Shown here: positions 45,745 to 54,906 of the stretch, one piece after another
How the letters are laid out: every line of letters starts with the position of its first letter
Position numbering within the stretch: position 1 is the first letter of the stretch
DNA from: Adhaeribacter swui
GTDB taxonomy: Bacteria > Bacteroidota > Bacteroidia > Cytophagales > Hymenobacteraceae
DNA: 64,000 nt
Assembly (NCBI RefSeq): GCF_014217805.1
Contig: NZ_CP055156.1
Coordinates: 248,001-312,000 of the forward strand
Reading direction: 5' to 3'
Made by a program: the position numbers and the translations under genes
Notes under the pieces: model-generated
The model's input: the letters and a program-made list of their open reading frames with translations, nothing else
What the model was told of the DNA's origin: nothing
Databases searched by the model: none

Positions 45745-46878
45745 ATGCCAAAATACCTGTTATTTTCGCTTATTTTCAGCCTATTGATTATCAATAAAGT
45801 ACAGGCCCAATTAGATAATACAGCCCTGGAATATCACTTACCGATTAAGTCGGAATACAATCAGGATTTCCGGTTTGGCCTGAATGCTTTTGGCTTTACC
45901 CGCAACAACGAGTACTTCAACGATATTGCCGATGGCTATACCTTATTTGGTTATCATTTCAATCCGAAACTGGTTTATTTTCCTTCCGATTTTGTACGCC
46001 TGGAAGCCGGTGTTTTTCTGTGGCAGGACTTCGGCAACAACCGGTTTACTCAAATTCGGCCCACCTTTACTTTAAAAGTGCAGAAGAAAAATTACGCTTT
46101 ACTTTTTGGCAACCTGGAGGGAAATTTAAACCACGGCTACATTGAGCCGCTCTACGATTTTGAAAAAGTAATAAATGATAACCTGGAAACCGGCGTGCAG
46201 TTTTTGTTAACCCGCGAACGCACCAAGTTGGATGCTTACATCGACTGGGAGCGCATGATTTACCCCCGTGACCCCTTCCGAGAAGAAATAGCCGGCGGCT
46301 TAACTTTTGAACATACTGCCTGGCAAACCGAAAATGGCTGGCGCTTAGGTTTACCTATCCAGTTTACCGCCCAGCACAAAGGCGGCCAAATTGACTCCAG
46401 CGACTTGCCTTTGCTCACGGTTTTTAACGGCGCCACGGGTTTTAACCTGGAGAAGAAATTACCCGGCCGTTTCTGGCAGGGCGTGTACACAAAAAACTAC
46501 TACGTAGTTAATAAAGAATTCTCGAACGTGCCCCAACTGGCTTTTGAACAAGGTCACGGCTTGTACCTAAATGCCGGCGTAAAAACTAAACTCGCTAACG
46601 TGATGCTGAGCTATTGGCAAGGGAAAAACTATGTCGCCGAAAAAGGCGGGCGTTTGTTTCAGTCGGCCACCACCTCGTTTTTGCACCCCGGTTACCAGGA
46701 GCCTAACCGGAAGTTGCTTATTCTGCGGGTGATGACGGATGTAAAGTTGCTGGATAATTTATTTCTGACTTTGCGCTTAGAGCCGATTTACGATTTTCAG
46801 AATCCGGCTTTTGAATTTTCGAACGGCTTTTACCTGCATTATTACACGGATTTGTTTGTGAGTAAGGTGAAGCCGTAA
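45745..46878 (+). CDS. outer-membrane barrel-type protein of unknown function
   Basis: 377 residues with a signal peptide (LIFSLLIINKVQA, cut before QLD). The mature part is a long series of amphipathic strands with aromatic girdle residues (FRFGLNAFGFTRNNEYF; RLEAGVFLWQDFG; FNLEKKLPGRFWQGVYTKNYYV; GFYLHYYTDLFV), typical of a porin-like barrel of about 16 strands. I cannot place it in a named family. It reads divergently from recA and ends at the unusual 706-bp convergent gap. Confidence 0.7.
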   Translation: MPKYLLFSLIFSLLIINKVQAQLDNTALEYHLPIKSEYNQDFRFGLNAFGFTRNNEYFNDIADGYTLFGYHFNPKLVYFPSDFVRLEAGVFLWQDFGNNRFTQIRPTFTLKVQKKNYALLFGNLEGNLNHGYIEPLYDFEKVINDNLETGVQFLLTRERTKLDAYIDWERMIYPRDPFREEIAGGLTFEHTAWQTENGWRLGLPIQFTAQHKGGQIDSSDLPLLTVFNGATGFNLEKKLPGRFWQGVYTKNYYVVNKEFSNVPQLAFEQGHGLYLNAGVKTKLANVMLSYWQGKNYVAEKGGRLFQSATTSFLHPGYQEPNRKLLILRVMTDVKLLDNLFLTLRLEPIYDFQNPAFEFSNGFYLHYYTDLFVSKVKP

Positions 46879-47584
46879 TTTTTTAAATTTTTTATTTTTT
46901 GAAAGTGATTTCCGTCTCCTTACAACTGGCGCATCTGCTTTTGTAACTGCACACTGTTTAACTTTGGAGCCTTTTCCAGCTATTTTCTCTGGCGCAAGTT
47001 TTCAAACTTGGGCCTTCGTACAAGGTAAAGTCTCTGACTTTATTCCGGCCAAAAACCGGAGCCATTAATTGCTTTGGCAAGCTGCTAACAGAGAGTTTTA
47101 GTAATTTTATTCTTTACCTTCATTACTTGGAGCCTTTTCAAGTCTCCATGCTCAGGTTCTATCTTGTTTGAACAGGCTGCGTTTGCCTCATGGCCGGCGG
47201 GCCTCGTTTGGCTCTTTCGGGCGGTATAAGCTTCCTTTCCTCCTATCGTCGAAATTCTGCTTCGCAGAACCGGAACCTTAGAAGGCCCTCAATAACCAAA
47301 CTGGTGTCTTTATTCTTAGCTACTGCTTTTCCTTAATTCGACTTATACTACTTAGGTTTAAGCCCTAAGTGTATGCCTTAGTTGTCTATTATTCATTGCT
47401 TTAACGATTCATATCAATCGAAATCCTTTCAATTTAATTAGTCGACAGCATCTCCTTCCCTGTTTTAGGGAAGGTGCCGCAGGCGGAATGGTAAAGACGC
47501 CTAAGCTTAGAAAGCAGGAGTAATTGATTTCACACCTTACAAGGCACTTATTTTACATGTTTCTTTATCAACTTACAAGCTAAT
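46879..47584. repeat. repeat- and hairpin-rich island between convergent genes
   Basis: 706 bp without a credible gene although both flanking genes end here. Features seen: ACTTTGGAGCCTTTTCCA (46961) echoed by ACTTGGAGCCTTTTCA (47125); CAAGTTT/AAACTTG around 46995-47010; nested helices AAGGTAAAG (47022-47030)/CTTTACCTT (47112-47120), TCTCTG/CAGAGA and TCCGG/CCGGA; hairpins at 47255-47269 (TTCTGC/GCAGAA), 47350-47370 (ACTTAGG/CCTAAGT) and 47454-47474 (CCTTCCC/GGGAAGG). It is more G+C-rich near 47180-47225 than other gaps. This looks like a mosaic of dispersed repeats or a structured RNA. Confidence 0.6.
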
Positions 47585-48652
47585 TTATTGCTCTTCCGTG
47601 ATAAACCGGTTTTCCAGCAATTGCTCTTGCCGGAAGTAAGTAATTTTAAAATCCGGGTTAAAGCGCACGCGCACGGCAGCCTTGGTTTCCTGTTTTTGAT
47701 TTTTTGATTTTCGGAACGCCGAGCCGTTCTCGAGGTAGGTTAGCTCGTAGCTGTTATTGCCTACATTTACTACAGCCATAGAACCTTCCTGAATGCTGCT
47801 CTTCCCGTCCAGAAATTCAGGAAAATGATAGGTGTTAACGTTTTCGTTAATGGCGGCCGGCGTGGTATTGGATAAAGTGTAATAACGCTCTACCTGCGGC
47901 GCAAAATAATTACTGGCGTCAAAAGGAGCGGCTTCCATATCGGTGTAGTACGCATTGAGTTGCTGCTGCGCCTTCCGGATAATTTCTTCTTTATCAGTAA
48001 TTAAACCTGCTGTTGCTGCACTCGTAGCTTGGGTAGTTGGCTCTGCGGAGGTAACGGTTGGATTTTGTAAGGTAGCATTACCCGTGGCAGTACTATCGGA
48101 ACCAGCTACCGGAATTTGGTCGGAGCGTAGCAAAGCACTATCCGTTGGTTGCACCGGAGTTTCTTCGGCTCCTGGCCCGGTGGGTATAACTTCTTCTGTT
48201 TCGGGTCCGGATAAACTAGATATCCGCTCCGAATTAGGTTTATTTAAAAATTGATAGGCTAGCAAACCACCCAACAACAAAACCCCCAAAACAACCAACG
48301 AAATTAAAAGCCAATCTTTTTTAGGAGCCGGCCTTACTCCTATTTCGGACTCCTCCGCTTCGTTTAACGAGCCTTCGTCGGTTAAGGGCGGAGTAGTAAC
48401 GGGCGGTTCCGAAACCGGCTCGCCCGTGTATCCGGTTGGATAAATTACTTTGGTTTCGAGGGGAGCACCCAAAGGATTAGAAACAGGCGCCACGGGTTCT
48501 GGGTTCGGCAACTCACTGGGTTCTGAGGCAGTAGAAGTGCCAAAAATAATCCGCTTTTTTAAAGTTTCGTATTCTTCCTGCGTAATCGCTCCGGAATCGA
48601 ACAAGGTTTTAAGTTCGTTCAGGGAGCGGATGGTGGAATTTTCGTTATCCAT
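47585..48652 (-). CDS. SHOCT-domain membrane protein
   Basis: 355 residues. The N-terminal SHOCT motif (residues 8-36: SLNELKTLFDSGAITQEEYE then LKKRII) is followed by a Pro/Glu-rich linker, one membrane helix (about 114-136), a Thr/Ala/Pro-rich spacer and a C-terminal domain of about 130 residues that resembles NTF2/stress-type sensing folds (AQQQLNAYYTDMEAAPFDAS; VRFNPDFKITYFRQEQLL). SHOCT segments mediate oligomerisation. The topology puts the SHOCT end in the cytoplasm and the C-terminal domain outside. Function unknown. The next gene upstream on the same strand (48730) is 77 bp away. Confidence 0.75.
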   Translation of the reverse strand: MDNENSTIRSLNELKTLFDSGAITQEEYETLKKRIIFGTSTASEPSELPNPEPVAPVSNPLGAPLETKVIYPTGYTGEPVSEPPVTTPPLTDEGSLNEAEESEIGVRPAPKKDWLLISLVVLGVLLLGGLLAYQFLNKPNSERISSLSGPETEEVIPTGPGAEETPVQPTDSALLRSDQIPVAGSDSTATGNATLQNPTVTSAEPTTQATSAATAGLITDKEEIIRKAQQQLNAYYTDMEAAPFDASNYFAPQVERYYTLSNTTPAAINENVNTYHFPEFLDGKSSIQEGSMAVVNVGNNSYELTYLENGSAFRKSKNQKQETKAAVRVRFNPDFKITYFRQEQLLENRFITEEQ

Positions 48653-48729
48653 ATTTTTAATTTCTCGGCTGGGTTTTCTAGCTTTTACGGAATTTTTAAA
48701 AATTAGACCTATTGCCCCATTTTATTCTG

Positions 48730-48972
48730 TTACTCTGCCCGTTCCAACGCGGCCATCAGGTGTTGGTGCATTTGCTGAAACAGGCTTACCGCTTCATTTA
48801 TAAATGTTTCATCCAGCATTTGCTTGATGGTTTCATCGCCAGCTACTTCCATCTCACTTATTTTGTAAGTTTGTTCGTAAGGCCCACGTTCCAGCTTAAT
48901 CAAATATTTTCCGTTCCAGGCAAACACCGTAATCTTAACCGCCGCATGCGGAATTTCAGTAACTACGCGCAT
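48730..48972 (-). CDS. small conserved protein (80 aa), unknown function
   Basis: 80 residues, no signal or membrane helix: MRVVTEIPHAAVKITVFAWN, then YLIKLERGPYEQTYKISE and a helical end FQQMHQHLMAALERAE. Proteins like this are widespread in Bacteroidota as uncharacterised short proteins, as far as I recall. It may be co-transcribed with the SHOCT gene downstream. The upstream gap carries the low-complexity repeats at 48976-49200. Confidence 0.75.
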   Translation of the reverse strand: MRVVTEIPHAAVKITVFAWNGKYLIKLERGPYEQTYKISEMEVAGDETIKQMLDETFINEAVSLFQQMHQHLMAALERAE

Positions 48973-48975
48973 AGT

Positions 48976-49204
48976 ATTTAGGTTGTAAGTTTTAAGTGAT
49001 AGGTTTTAAGTAGTAAGTATTATGTAGTAAGTAGTAAGTTTTAGTTTTATATGGTTTTAAGTAATTGGTTTTAAGCTCTAGGAAGGAAGTATAAGCGGTA
49101 TAGCCTATATAAAAATAAAAACAACATTCGCCTTTGGGGGTGTCTCCACCACCAAAACGGGCCTAAAACCTACAACCTATAACCTACAACCTATAACCTA
49201 AACT
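48976..49204. repeat. low-complexity quasi-tandem repeats facing each other
   Basis: On the left (48976-49075) G/T/A-rich units such as TAGGTTTTAAG and GTAGTAAGTA recur; on the right (49165-49201) CCTACAACCTATAA occurs twice in tandem. The right block reads as TTATAGGTTGTAGG on the other strand, so the two blocks form a rough inverted repeat round about 90 bp that includes GGTGTCTCCACCACC. Confidence 0.6.
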
Positions 49205-49780
49205 CTACCAGAACTGCTCAATGGTTTTTAGTCGGTTACGCTCGTTTATTTTGTACGTTCGGTTGCGGCTGGTGCTGGTGATTATGGTTCCCGCCACAAA
49301 TGCTCCGGCCGAATATTTTAAAAAAGTAAGGGTATTATCGCCGGGCTCTACGTTTAGCGCGTAATTGCCGGCGGCAATTACCGAAAAAAACAGGCCGCCG
49401 TTTTTCAAAAGCCGCCCCAGCAACTGCAAGCCCGTAGAAGCCGGGCTGGTGTTGGTTAAGCGTATTTTCCGGATATCGCGGAGCGGGATTTCAGTATCCC
49501 ACATCACCAAGGAGTATTTATTGATGTCGGTAATCTGGCCGGAGTAAGCGCGTTTTTCGCCGACCAGTTTAAAGGTAATTTTGTTGCCGGTAAAAAAACG
49601 GAGGCGGCTTACTCTTCCGGGTTTATCCAGTACTAAAAAATATTTAGGGGCAATGGGCGCCGCATTTTCGGTGGCGGTAGCTTGGGTAGAATCTGCGGTT
49701 TGGCTAAAGCAGGAAAAAGCAACTGCAGGAAAAATAAAGGCGAGTACTAGTAAAAATTTAACCATTCCGTTTTCGTGCAA
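49205..49780 (-). CDS. exported protein of unknown function (191 aa)
   Basis: A signal peptide is clear if translation starts at the second Met (49765; MVKFLLVLAFIFPAVAFSCF). The mature part has a beta-rich domain (KYFLVLDKPGRVSRLRFFTGNKITF; YSGQITDINKYSLVMWDTEIPLRDIRKIRL) and a hydrophobic C-terminal half (GLFFSVIAAGNYAL; YSAGAFVAGTIITS), perhaps two membrane segments. I recognise it only as a Bacteroidota-type hypothetical. It follows the MutS-like gene on the same strand, 78 bp downstream. Confidence 0.7.
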   Translation of the reverse strand: MHENGMVKFLLVLAFIFPAVAFSCFSQTADSTQATATENAAPIAPKYFLVLDKPGRVSRLRFFTGNKITFKLVGEKRAYSGQITDINKYSLVMWDTEIPLRDIRKIRLTNTSPASTGLQLLGRLLKNGGLFFSVIAAGNYALNVEPGDNTLTFLKYSAGAFVAGTIITSTSRNRTYKINERNRLKTIEQFW

Positions 49781-49858
49781 AAATTCGTTACCTGTTCTGG
49801 TTAACGGATGTAAATAGCAAAGGCAAGGTTGCTTTTATTAATTTTAAAAAAATAAAGA

Positions 49859-51661
49859 TTATTCCATCCGGATGCCCATTTGCTGCATTAATTTACTGGC
49901 ATTAAAACTGTTGCAAACCCCAGGATGCAACTTGTAATCAAACAATATTTTATCTCCTTCAATGGTACTGTTAAACGAATAATTCTGGATATAATCGGCA
50001 TTTTCTTCGGCCATGTTGCCCAGTTCCAAGTCGTGAGTAGAAACCAACCCGGAGGCATTTTGTTCGTGCAACTGCCGGATTAAAGCTTGCGCGCCCAAAT
50101 GCCGGTCGCGGGAATTGGTGCCTTTTAAAATTTCATCCAGGAAATAATACACTGGCGTGCCGGCGGCGGTTACGTCCAGCAACATTTTCAACCGTTTTAA
50201 TTCAGCGTAGAACGACGACGTACTTTCGGCCAGATTATCTTCGGTGCGCATGGCCGTGTATACCTGGGCCGGGTAAGCCCGCATGCGCCGGGCGCTCACC
50301 GCCGAACCCGCAAAAGCCAGCACCAAATTAATGGCTAACGTGCGCAGAAAAGTACTTTTCCCCGACATGTTTGACCCCGTAATAATAAAAGTTTGGCCCG
50401 CCCCATCCATGGCAAAATTATTCGTTACACGGTACTTGGTAAAAATAAGCGGGTGCCCCAGCTCGGTAGCTTCCACTTCAAACGCTTGCTGACTAATTTC
50501 GGGTAAGGAATAATCCGGGTTAGCAAATTGAAAAGCGGCTAAACTGGCTAAGGCTTCCACTTCGGCTACTGCCAGCAACACGGGTTCCAAGTTGGCAGCC
50601 ATGTTTTTTTTCCATTTTTCGAGCCGGAACATCCAGTAATAATCCCACATTAGAGTGCCATTCAGCAAAATGTTCATGTATACGTTAAGCCGCGCCGAAA
50701 TGTACTGGATAATACCGGCCAGTTCGCTTAAGTAGCCGGAGGCGGTTTTAGATTTTAGCTGGAGTTGCTGCTGCAATGCCAGTAACCTGGGCGAGGTAAA
50801 AGTATGCGTTTCGATTTGGGCCAGCAAGGCCGTATAACTTTTTAATACTTCGTACATGCCGCTGCTTTGCTCGTAATATTGCTCCCGAAACATGGCGTAC
50901 CGCGCATTTAAAATATACTGCACCAACATAAAACCCAATATAGGATAAGATGGAGTATCGAAGAACCACCAAGCCAAAATGCTGCCCACCGTTAAAACCG
51001 GTAAAACAAACAGCAAAACTTTTAGCCAGCCTTTATTTTTAAAAAAATCGGGGGCGTGCAGCCATTCAAAGAACAAGTTAGAATTTTGCTTCTCGTGTTT
51101 GTAGTGTAAGGCTTTTGCCTGTAATTCTTGCCGCCAACCGAGTTGCAGTGTTAATTCGGCCACGGCGGCCTGTCGCTCCCGGATAATTGCTTCGGTAGCC
51201 GGCGCTTTTAACCAACTAGCTAACTTATCCTTCCCGATGGCCGTAACGGCCCGGTTAAGTAACTGAAACAGAGAATGATTGCCAAAAATATCTAAGTCGG
51301 AAGTATATAAATGTTGCGGATTTACGTAGCGCTGGCCATTGTCGAAGCCAGCTAATTTGCCTTTCAAGCGTTCCGTTTCTTCGGCATTGATTTTTTTTAA
51401 AAATTCGTGATGGTATTGGTTATACCGCAACCGTTGGTGCCAGCGCAGCACTACTAAAAAAATCACGTAAAAAAACAGCACAGCCCCCCAGGCTAATCCG
51501 GTTAGATCTTGCTGGAAAAAATACACGATACTGCCAATACCCGCTATAAAAATAAACAAGCGCAACCACCCCACCTGGCTGCACTTTTGGCGGTACCGTT
51601 GTTCTTGTTGTTGGTTATCCTGGGTTAATTTTTGAAATATCTCGGAAGGTGATGCCTGCAT
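49859..51661 (-). CDS. membrane-associated MutS-family ATPase
   Basis: 600 residues. The C-terminal half is a MutS ATPase: Walker A GSNMSGKSTFL near residue 430, the MutS loop TAMRTEDNLAESTSSFYAEL, Walker B YYFLDEILKGTNSRD and the switch VSTHDLEL. The N-terminal mismatch-binding and connector domains of MutS are absent. Instead there are two N-terminal membrane helices (WLRLFIFIAGIGSIVYFF; AWGAVLFFYVIFLVVL) and two more in the middle (WLKVLLFVLPVLTVGSIL; PILGFMLVQYIL), with a lever-like helical region. It therefore cannot be a standard mismatch repair protein; the membrane role is unknown. It is divergent from dinB across 209 bp. Confidence 0.88.
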   Translation of the reverse strand: MQASPSEIFQKLTQDNQQQEQRYRQKCSQVGWLRLFIFIAGIGSIVYFFQQDLTGLAWGAVLFFYVIFLVVLRWHQRLRYNQYHHEFLKKINAEETERLKGKLAGFDNGQRYVNPQHLYTSDLDIFGNHSLFQLLNRAVTAIGKDKLASWLKAPATEAIIRERQAAVAELTLQLGWRQELQAKALHYKHEKQNSNLFFEWLHAPDFFKNKGWLKVLLFVLPVLTVGSILAWWFFDTPSYPILGFMLVQYILNARYAMFREQYYEQSSGMYEVLKSYTALLAQIETHTFTSPRLLALQQQLQLKSKTASGYLSELAGIIQYISARLNVYMNILLNGTLMWDYYWMFRLEKWKKNMAANLEPVLLAVAEVEALASLAAFQFANPDYSLPEISQQAFEVEATELGHPLIFTKYRVTNNFAMDGAGQTFIITGSNMSGKSTFLRTLAINLVLAFAGSAVSARRMRAYPAQVYTAMRTEDNLAESTSSFYAELKRLKMLLDVTAAGTPVYYFLDEILKGTNSRDRHLGAQALIRQLHEQNASGLVSTHDLELGNMAEENADYIQNYSFNSTIEGDKILFDYKLHPGVCNSFNASKLMQQMGIRME

Positions 51662-51870
51662 GCTGAACAGATAACGACTAGATGTTAACGGAATATATAA
51701 GTACCCCGCCGGTAAAACAGGATAAATTTAAAAATCCAGCAATGTTAGTTAATTTAATCGGAAGTGAGGATTGGCAAATAGCTAATATTTCTTCGGCAGC
51801 TTAATTACTGCTTTTATCTGCTGTTTTTCTGAACTACATTTACTTAGTAAATTTTTAAATTTCTGCTGTT

Positions 51871-52950
51871 TTGACCACTGCCATCCGCAAAATTATCCAC
51901 ATCGACATGGACGCATTTTACGCGTCGGTGGAGCAGCGCGATAATCCGGAGTTGCGTGGCAAGCCCGTGGCCGTGGGCGGCTCCCGGGCCCGGGGTGTGG
52001 TAGCCGCGGCTAGCTATGAAGCCCGGCAATATGGCGTACATTCGGCTTTGGCTTCGCGTATTGCTATTCAGAAATGCCCCAACTTAATTTTTGTAAAGCC
52101 CCGTTTTGAGGTGTACAGCGCTATATCCCGGCAAATCCGGGAAATATTTTACCGCTACACTGACTTGGTAGAACCGCTTTCGCTAGACGAAGCTTACCTG
52201 GACGTAACCGAAAATAAAGTAGGTATGCCCTCGGCCTCCATAATCGCCAAAGAAATAAAAGCCAGCATTCTAACCGAAACCGGCTTAACTGCCTCGGCCG
52301 GCGTTTCTTTTAATAAATTTCTAGCCAAAATTGCCTCCGACCTGAATAAGCCCAACGGCTTTACTTTGGTAACACCCGATAAAGCCGCCGCTTTGGTAGC
52401 CAGTTTGCCCATCGAAAAATTTCATGGCATTGGCAAAGTAACAGCCGCTAAAATGCAACAATTAGGCATTAGTACCGGCGCCGACTTGCGCGAACGTTCC
52501 GAAGAAGAACTATTTAGGCTTTTTGGTAAAACCGGTCAGTATTATTACCGCATTGCCCGCGTGCAAGACGACCGGCCGGTGCAACCCCATCGCATCCGAA
52601 AATCTATCGGCTCGGAGCGCACCTTCGACGTAGATTTAGTGCAGGAAGAAGATTTGCTGGATAAGCTGCAATTTCTGGCCCAGGAAGTAGCCCAGGACAT
52701 GGCACGTCTGCAAACGGCAGCCAAAACCGTTACTTTGAAATTAAAATATTTCGATTTTACCCAGCAAACCCGCAGTAAAACCTTACTGAGTTATTTAAAT
52801 TCGTCGGATGCCCTATTTACCGTAGCCCGCGATTTATTGCGCACGCCCGCTTTACCACTTTACCCGGTGCGCTTACTGGGTATATCGGTTTCTAATTTAC
52901 TCTACGCCCACGACCAACCCGTTTCACGCCAACTTACTTTCGACTTCTAA
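51871..52950 (+). CDS. dinB: DNA polymerase IV
   Basis: A Y-family translesion polymerase. The start is TTG (MTTAIRKIIHIDMDAFYASVE), since no upstream ATG fits and the first internal ATG would remove catalytic residues. Metal ligands Asp12, Asp106 and Glu107 (LSLDEAYLDV) are present, with the Tyr17 steric gate and thumb/little-finger domains (KFHGIGKVTAAKMQQLG). The C-terminus ends QLTFDF, a sliding-clamp binding motif. 359 residues is normal. Confidence 0.95.
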   Translation: MTTAIRKIIHIDMDAFYASVEQRDNPELRGKPVAVGGSRARGVVAAASYEARQYGVHSALASRIAIQKCPNLIFVKPRFEVYSAISRQIREIFYRYTDLVEPLSLDEAYLDVTENKVGMPSASIIAKEIKASILTETGLTASAGVSFNKFLAKIASDLNKPNGFTLVTPDKAAALVASLPIEKFHGIGKVTAAKMQQLGISTGADLRERSEEELFRLFGKTGQYYYRIARVQDDRPVQPHRIRKSIGSERTFDVDLVQEEDLLDKLQFLAQEVAQDMARLQTAAKTVTLKLKYFDFTQQTRSKTLLSYLNSSDALFTVARDLLRTPALPLYPVRLLGISVSNLLYAHDQPVSRQLTFDF

Positions 52951-53055
52951 ACCTTGATTTAAAGGATTAAAGGATTCTCAGGAGTGTTTCGAGATTTTGA
53001 TTTTTGGGATTATTAAATTTATCCAGATTTTTAAAATTTATATTTTTTAAAATTC

Positions 53056-53910
53056 TTAATCGATCCACACGCCCATTTTGCCCATTTGGTAATCGCGCAT
53101 GGCTTGCATGATCTCGGCCTGGGTATTCATCACAAAAGGGCCTTGGGCTACTACCGGCTCGTTATACGGTTCGCCATGCCCCAGAATAAGTGTGGTATAT
53201 TCGGTAGCTTCTATCCGGATTTCTTCTTCATCCTGATTAAATTGAACTAAGTTATGCGTGCCCGCGGGTTCGCCATTTACGTTTACCTTACCCCGCACCA
53301 CGTAACATAAAATACTGCGGTTGGCAGGCACTTGAGTGGTAAAAACGCCACCAGCTAGCAGTTCTAACCGGACAATTTGAATATCCGTCAGGGACGCTAC
53401 GGGTCCTGGAGTGCCCGCCCAGTTACCCGAAACCGCATGGATGGTAACTTTACCTTCGTCCTGCACTACCGCCGGAATTTCTTCTTGCTGCAAGCCTACG
53501 TAATGCGGGGCTACCATTTTAAGTTTTGCGGGCAAATTAAACCACAACTGAATTACCTCTACGTTGCCGCCGTGTTCTTTAAAATCTTCCGACGAAACTT
53601 CCGCATGAATTAAACCCCGGCCCGCCGTCATCCATTGAATACCGCCGGCGCCAATAACACTTTCGCCGCTGCCGGTATCGCGGTGCACGATGTCGCCGGC
53701 CAGCACAAAGGTTAGCGTTTCAAAGCCCCGGTGCGGGTGCGGCCCAAAAGGCAATCCCCGGTTAAATGGCGGGTAAACCTGCGGACCATGATGGTTTAAA
53801 AATAAAAAAGGATCCAGGTAGTCGATTTGGTTTGAAGGCAAGGCCCGGTAAGTAACCAAATCGTGAATAGGAGCATAAACCGCCGTATGTATTTTTTTGA
53901 TGGTGCGCAT
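53056..53910 (-). CDS. pirin-family protein
   Basis: 284 residues, double cupin. The metal site is intact: His58, His60 (PFGPHPHRGFETLTFVL), His102 and Glu104 (GGIQWMTAGRGLIHAE). Bacterial pirins are mostly uncharacterised or quercetinase-like; exact activity is unknown. It is convergent with dinB across a 105-bp A/T-rich gap of repeated TTTTTAAAATTT-type strings rather than a G+C hairpin. Confidence 0.92.
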   Translation of the reverse strand: MRTIKKIHTAVYAPIHDLVTYRALPSNQIDYLDPFLFLNHHGPQVYPPFNRGLPFGPHPHRGFETLTFVLAGDIVHRDTGSGESVIGAGGIQWMTAGRGLIHAEVSSEDFKEHGGNVEVIQLWFNLPAKLKMVAPHYVGLQQEEIPAVVQDEGKVTIHAVSGNWAGTPGPVASLTDIQIVRLELLAGGVFTTQVPANRSILCYVVRGKVNVNGEPAGTHNLVQFNQDEEEIRIEATEYTTLILGHGEPYNEPVVAQGPFVMNTQAEIMQAMRDYQMGKMGVWID

Positions 53911-54150
53911 AATAAATTAATCAGCAGATTTTTTAAAATTTTAAAATATAACCATAAATACACGCAATTGTTGATTAAGCTTGTTTCAAAAATAGGTAAC
54001 CAAACTCCCGAATAGGAAGTGTTGCTACCTTTTACCCAGGTACAAGCACCCGATTACTATTAATTAATGCAGCTATTAGTTTTATCTAATCTAGGTGAAT
54101 ACTCCGGTTTATTCTATTTATTAACCTTTTATCAATTAGAAGTGAATCAA

Positions 54151-54834
54151 TTACTTACCCATTTTTAAAAAACTTTCGGCCCAGATTAAATCTTCGGGAG
54201 TGGTAATTTTTAAATTTTCGTAAGCTCCCGCAACCAGATTAATTTTTTTGCCCAGCCGTTCTACTACCGAGGCATCATCGGTAAAAGAGGATTCCTCCGG
54301 TAATTGATAGGCCTGTCGCAGCAATGCAAGCTGAAAGCATTGGGGCGTTTGCACCAAGCGGTATTCGGTCCGGTCCAGGGCTTCGCTGGTATTATTTTTT
54401 AAAATTCGGATAGATTCTTTTAAAGGTACGGCTACTACGGCATTGCCTTTTTGAGCGGCTACGGCAAAAGCCTCCTGAATAACCGCTACAGGCGCAAAAG
54501 GCCGCACGCCGTCGTGCACCGCCACTACGCCGTCGCCTGAAATTACGGCTAAACCATTTTTAACCGAAGCAAACCGCGAAGCGCCGCCCGCTACTACCTG
54601 GTGTGTTATAGTAAAATTATTATCAACGCAGAGTTTCTGCCAGAATAAAATCTGATCGGAGGGTAATACCAGTATTATTTTTATCTCTGGATTGTAGTCG
54701 TAAAATCGTTGAATGGTGTGCATTAAAATGGGTCGCCCTCCTACGGAGATAAACTGTTTAGGCAACTGGCTTTGCATGCGGGTACCCGAGCCTCCGGCTA
54801 CCAAAATAACGAATTCCTGATTATTAATCGACAT
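54151..54834 (-). CDS. ispD: 2-C-methyl-D-erythritol 4-phosphate cytidylyltransferase
   Basis: The MEP-pathway enzyme making CDP-ME from MEP and CTP. Motifs: GGSGTRMQSQLPKQF (CTP-binding loop), VAVHDGVRPF, LDRTEYRLVQTPQCF and FTDDASVVE. Starting at the ATG at 54834 gives 227 residues, the usual length. An earlier in-frame ATG at 54876 would lie within the queA terminator (54857-54888), so it is rejected. Confidence 0.96.
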   Translation of the reverse strand: MSINNQEFVILVAGGSGTRMQSQLPKQFISVGGRPILMHTIQRFYDYNPEIKIILVLPSDQILFWQKLCVDNNFTITHQVVAGGASRFASVKNGLAVISGDGVVAVHDGVRPFAPVAVIQEAFAVAAQKGNAVVAVPLKESIRILKNNTSEALDRTEYRLVQTPQCFQLALLRQAYQLPEESSFTDDASVVERLGKKINLVAGAYENLKITTPEDLIWAESFLKMGK

Positions 54835-54856
54835 AAGGCCAAATATACAAAAACAA

Positions 54857-54888
54857 AAAACCCGCCGGCTAAACAACCAACGGGTTTT
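54857..54888 (-). terminator. queA terminator
   Basis: An 8-bp stem AAAACCCG/CGGGTTTT; on the minus strand TTTTTTGTTTTTG follows. It separates queA from ispD, which therefore has its own promoter in the short remaining gap. Confidence 0.75.
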
Positions 54889-54906
54889 CAGAATAACTGT
54901 TTTACT

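Noticed and set aside
47022-47120. Integron attC-like site
   Set aside because: No integrase gene, no recombination core triplet and no cassette structure nearby.
49165-49201. Telomere-like repeats
   Set aside because: Only two degenerate units within an ordinary intergenic gap of a chromosomal segment.
54835-54876. N-terminal extension of ispD
   Set aside because: It would run through the queA terminator and adds a Cys/Phe-rich leader not seen in IspD.
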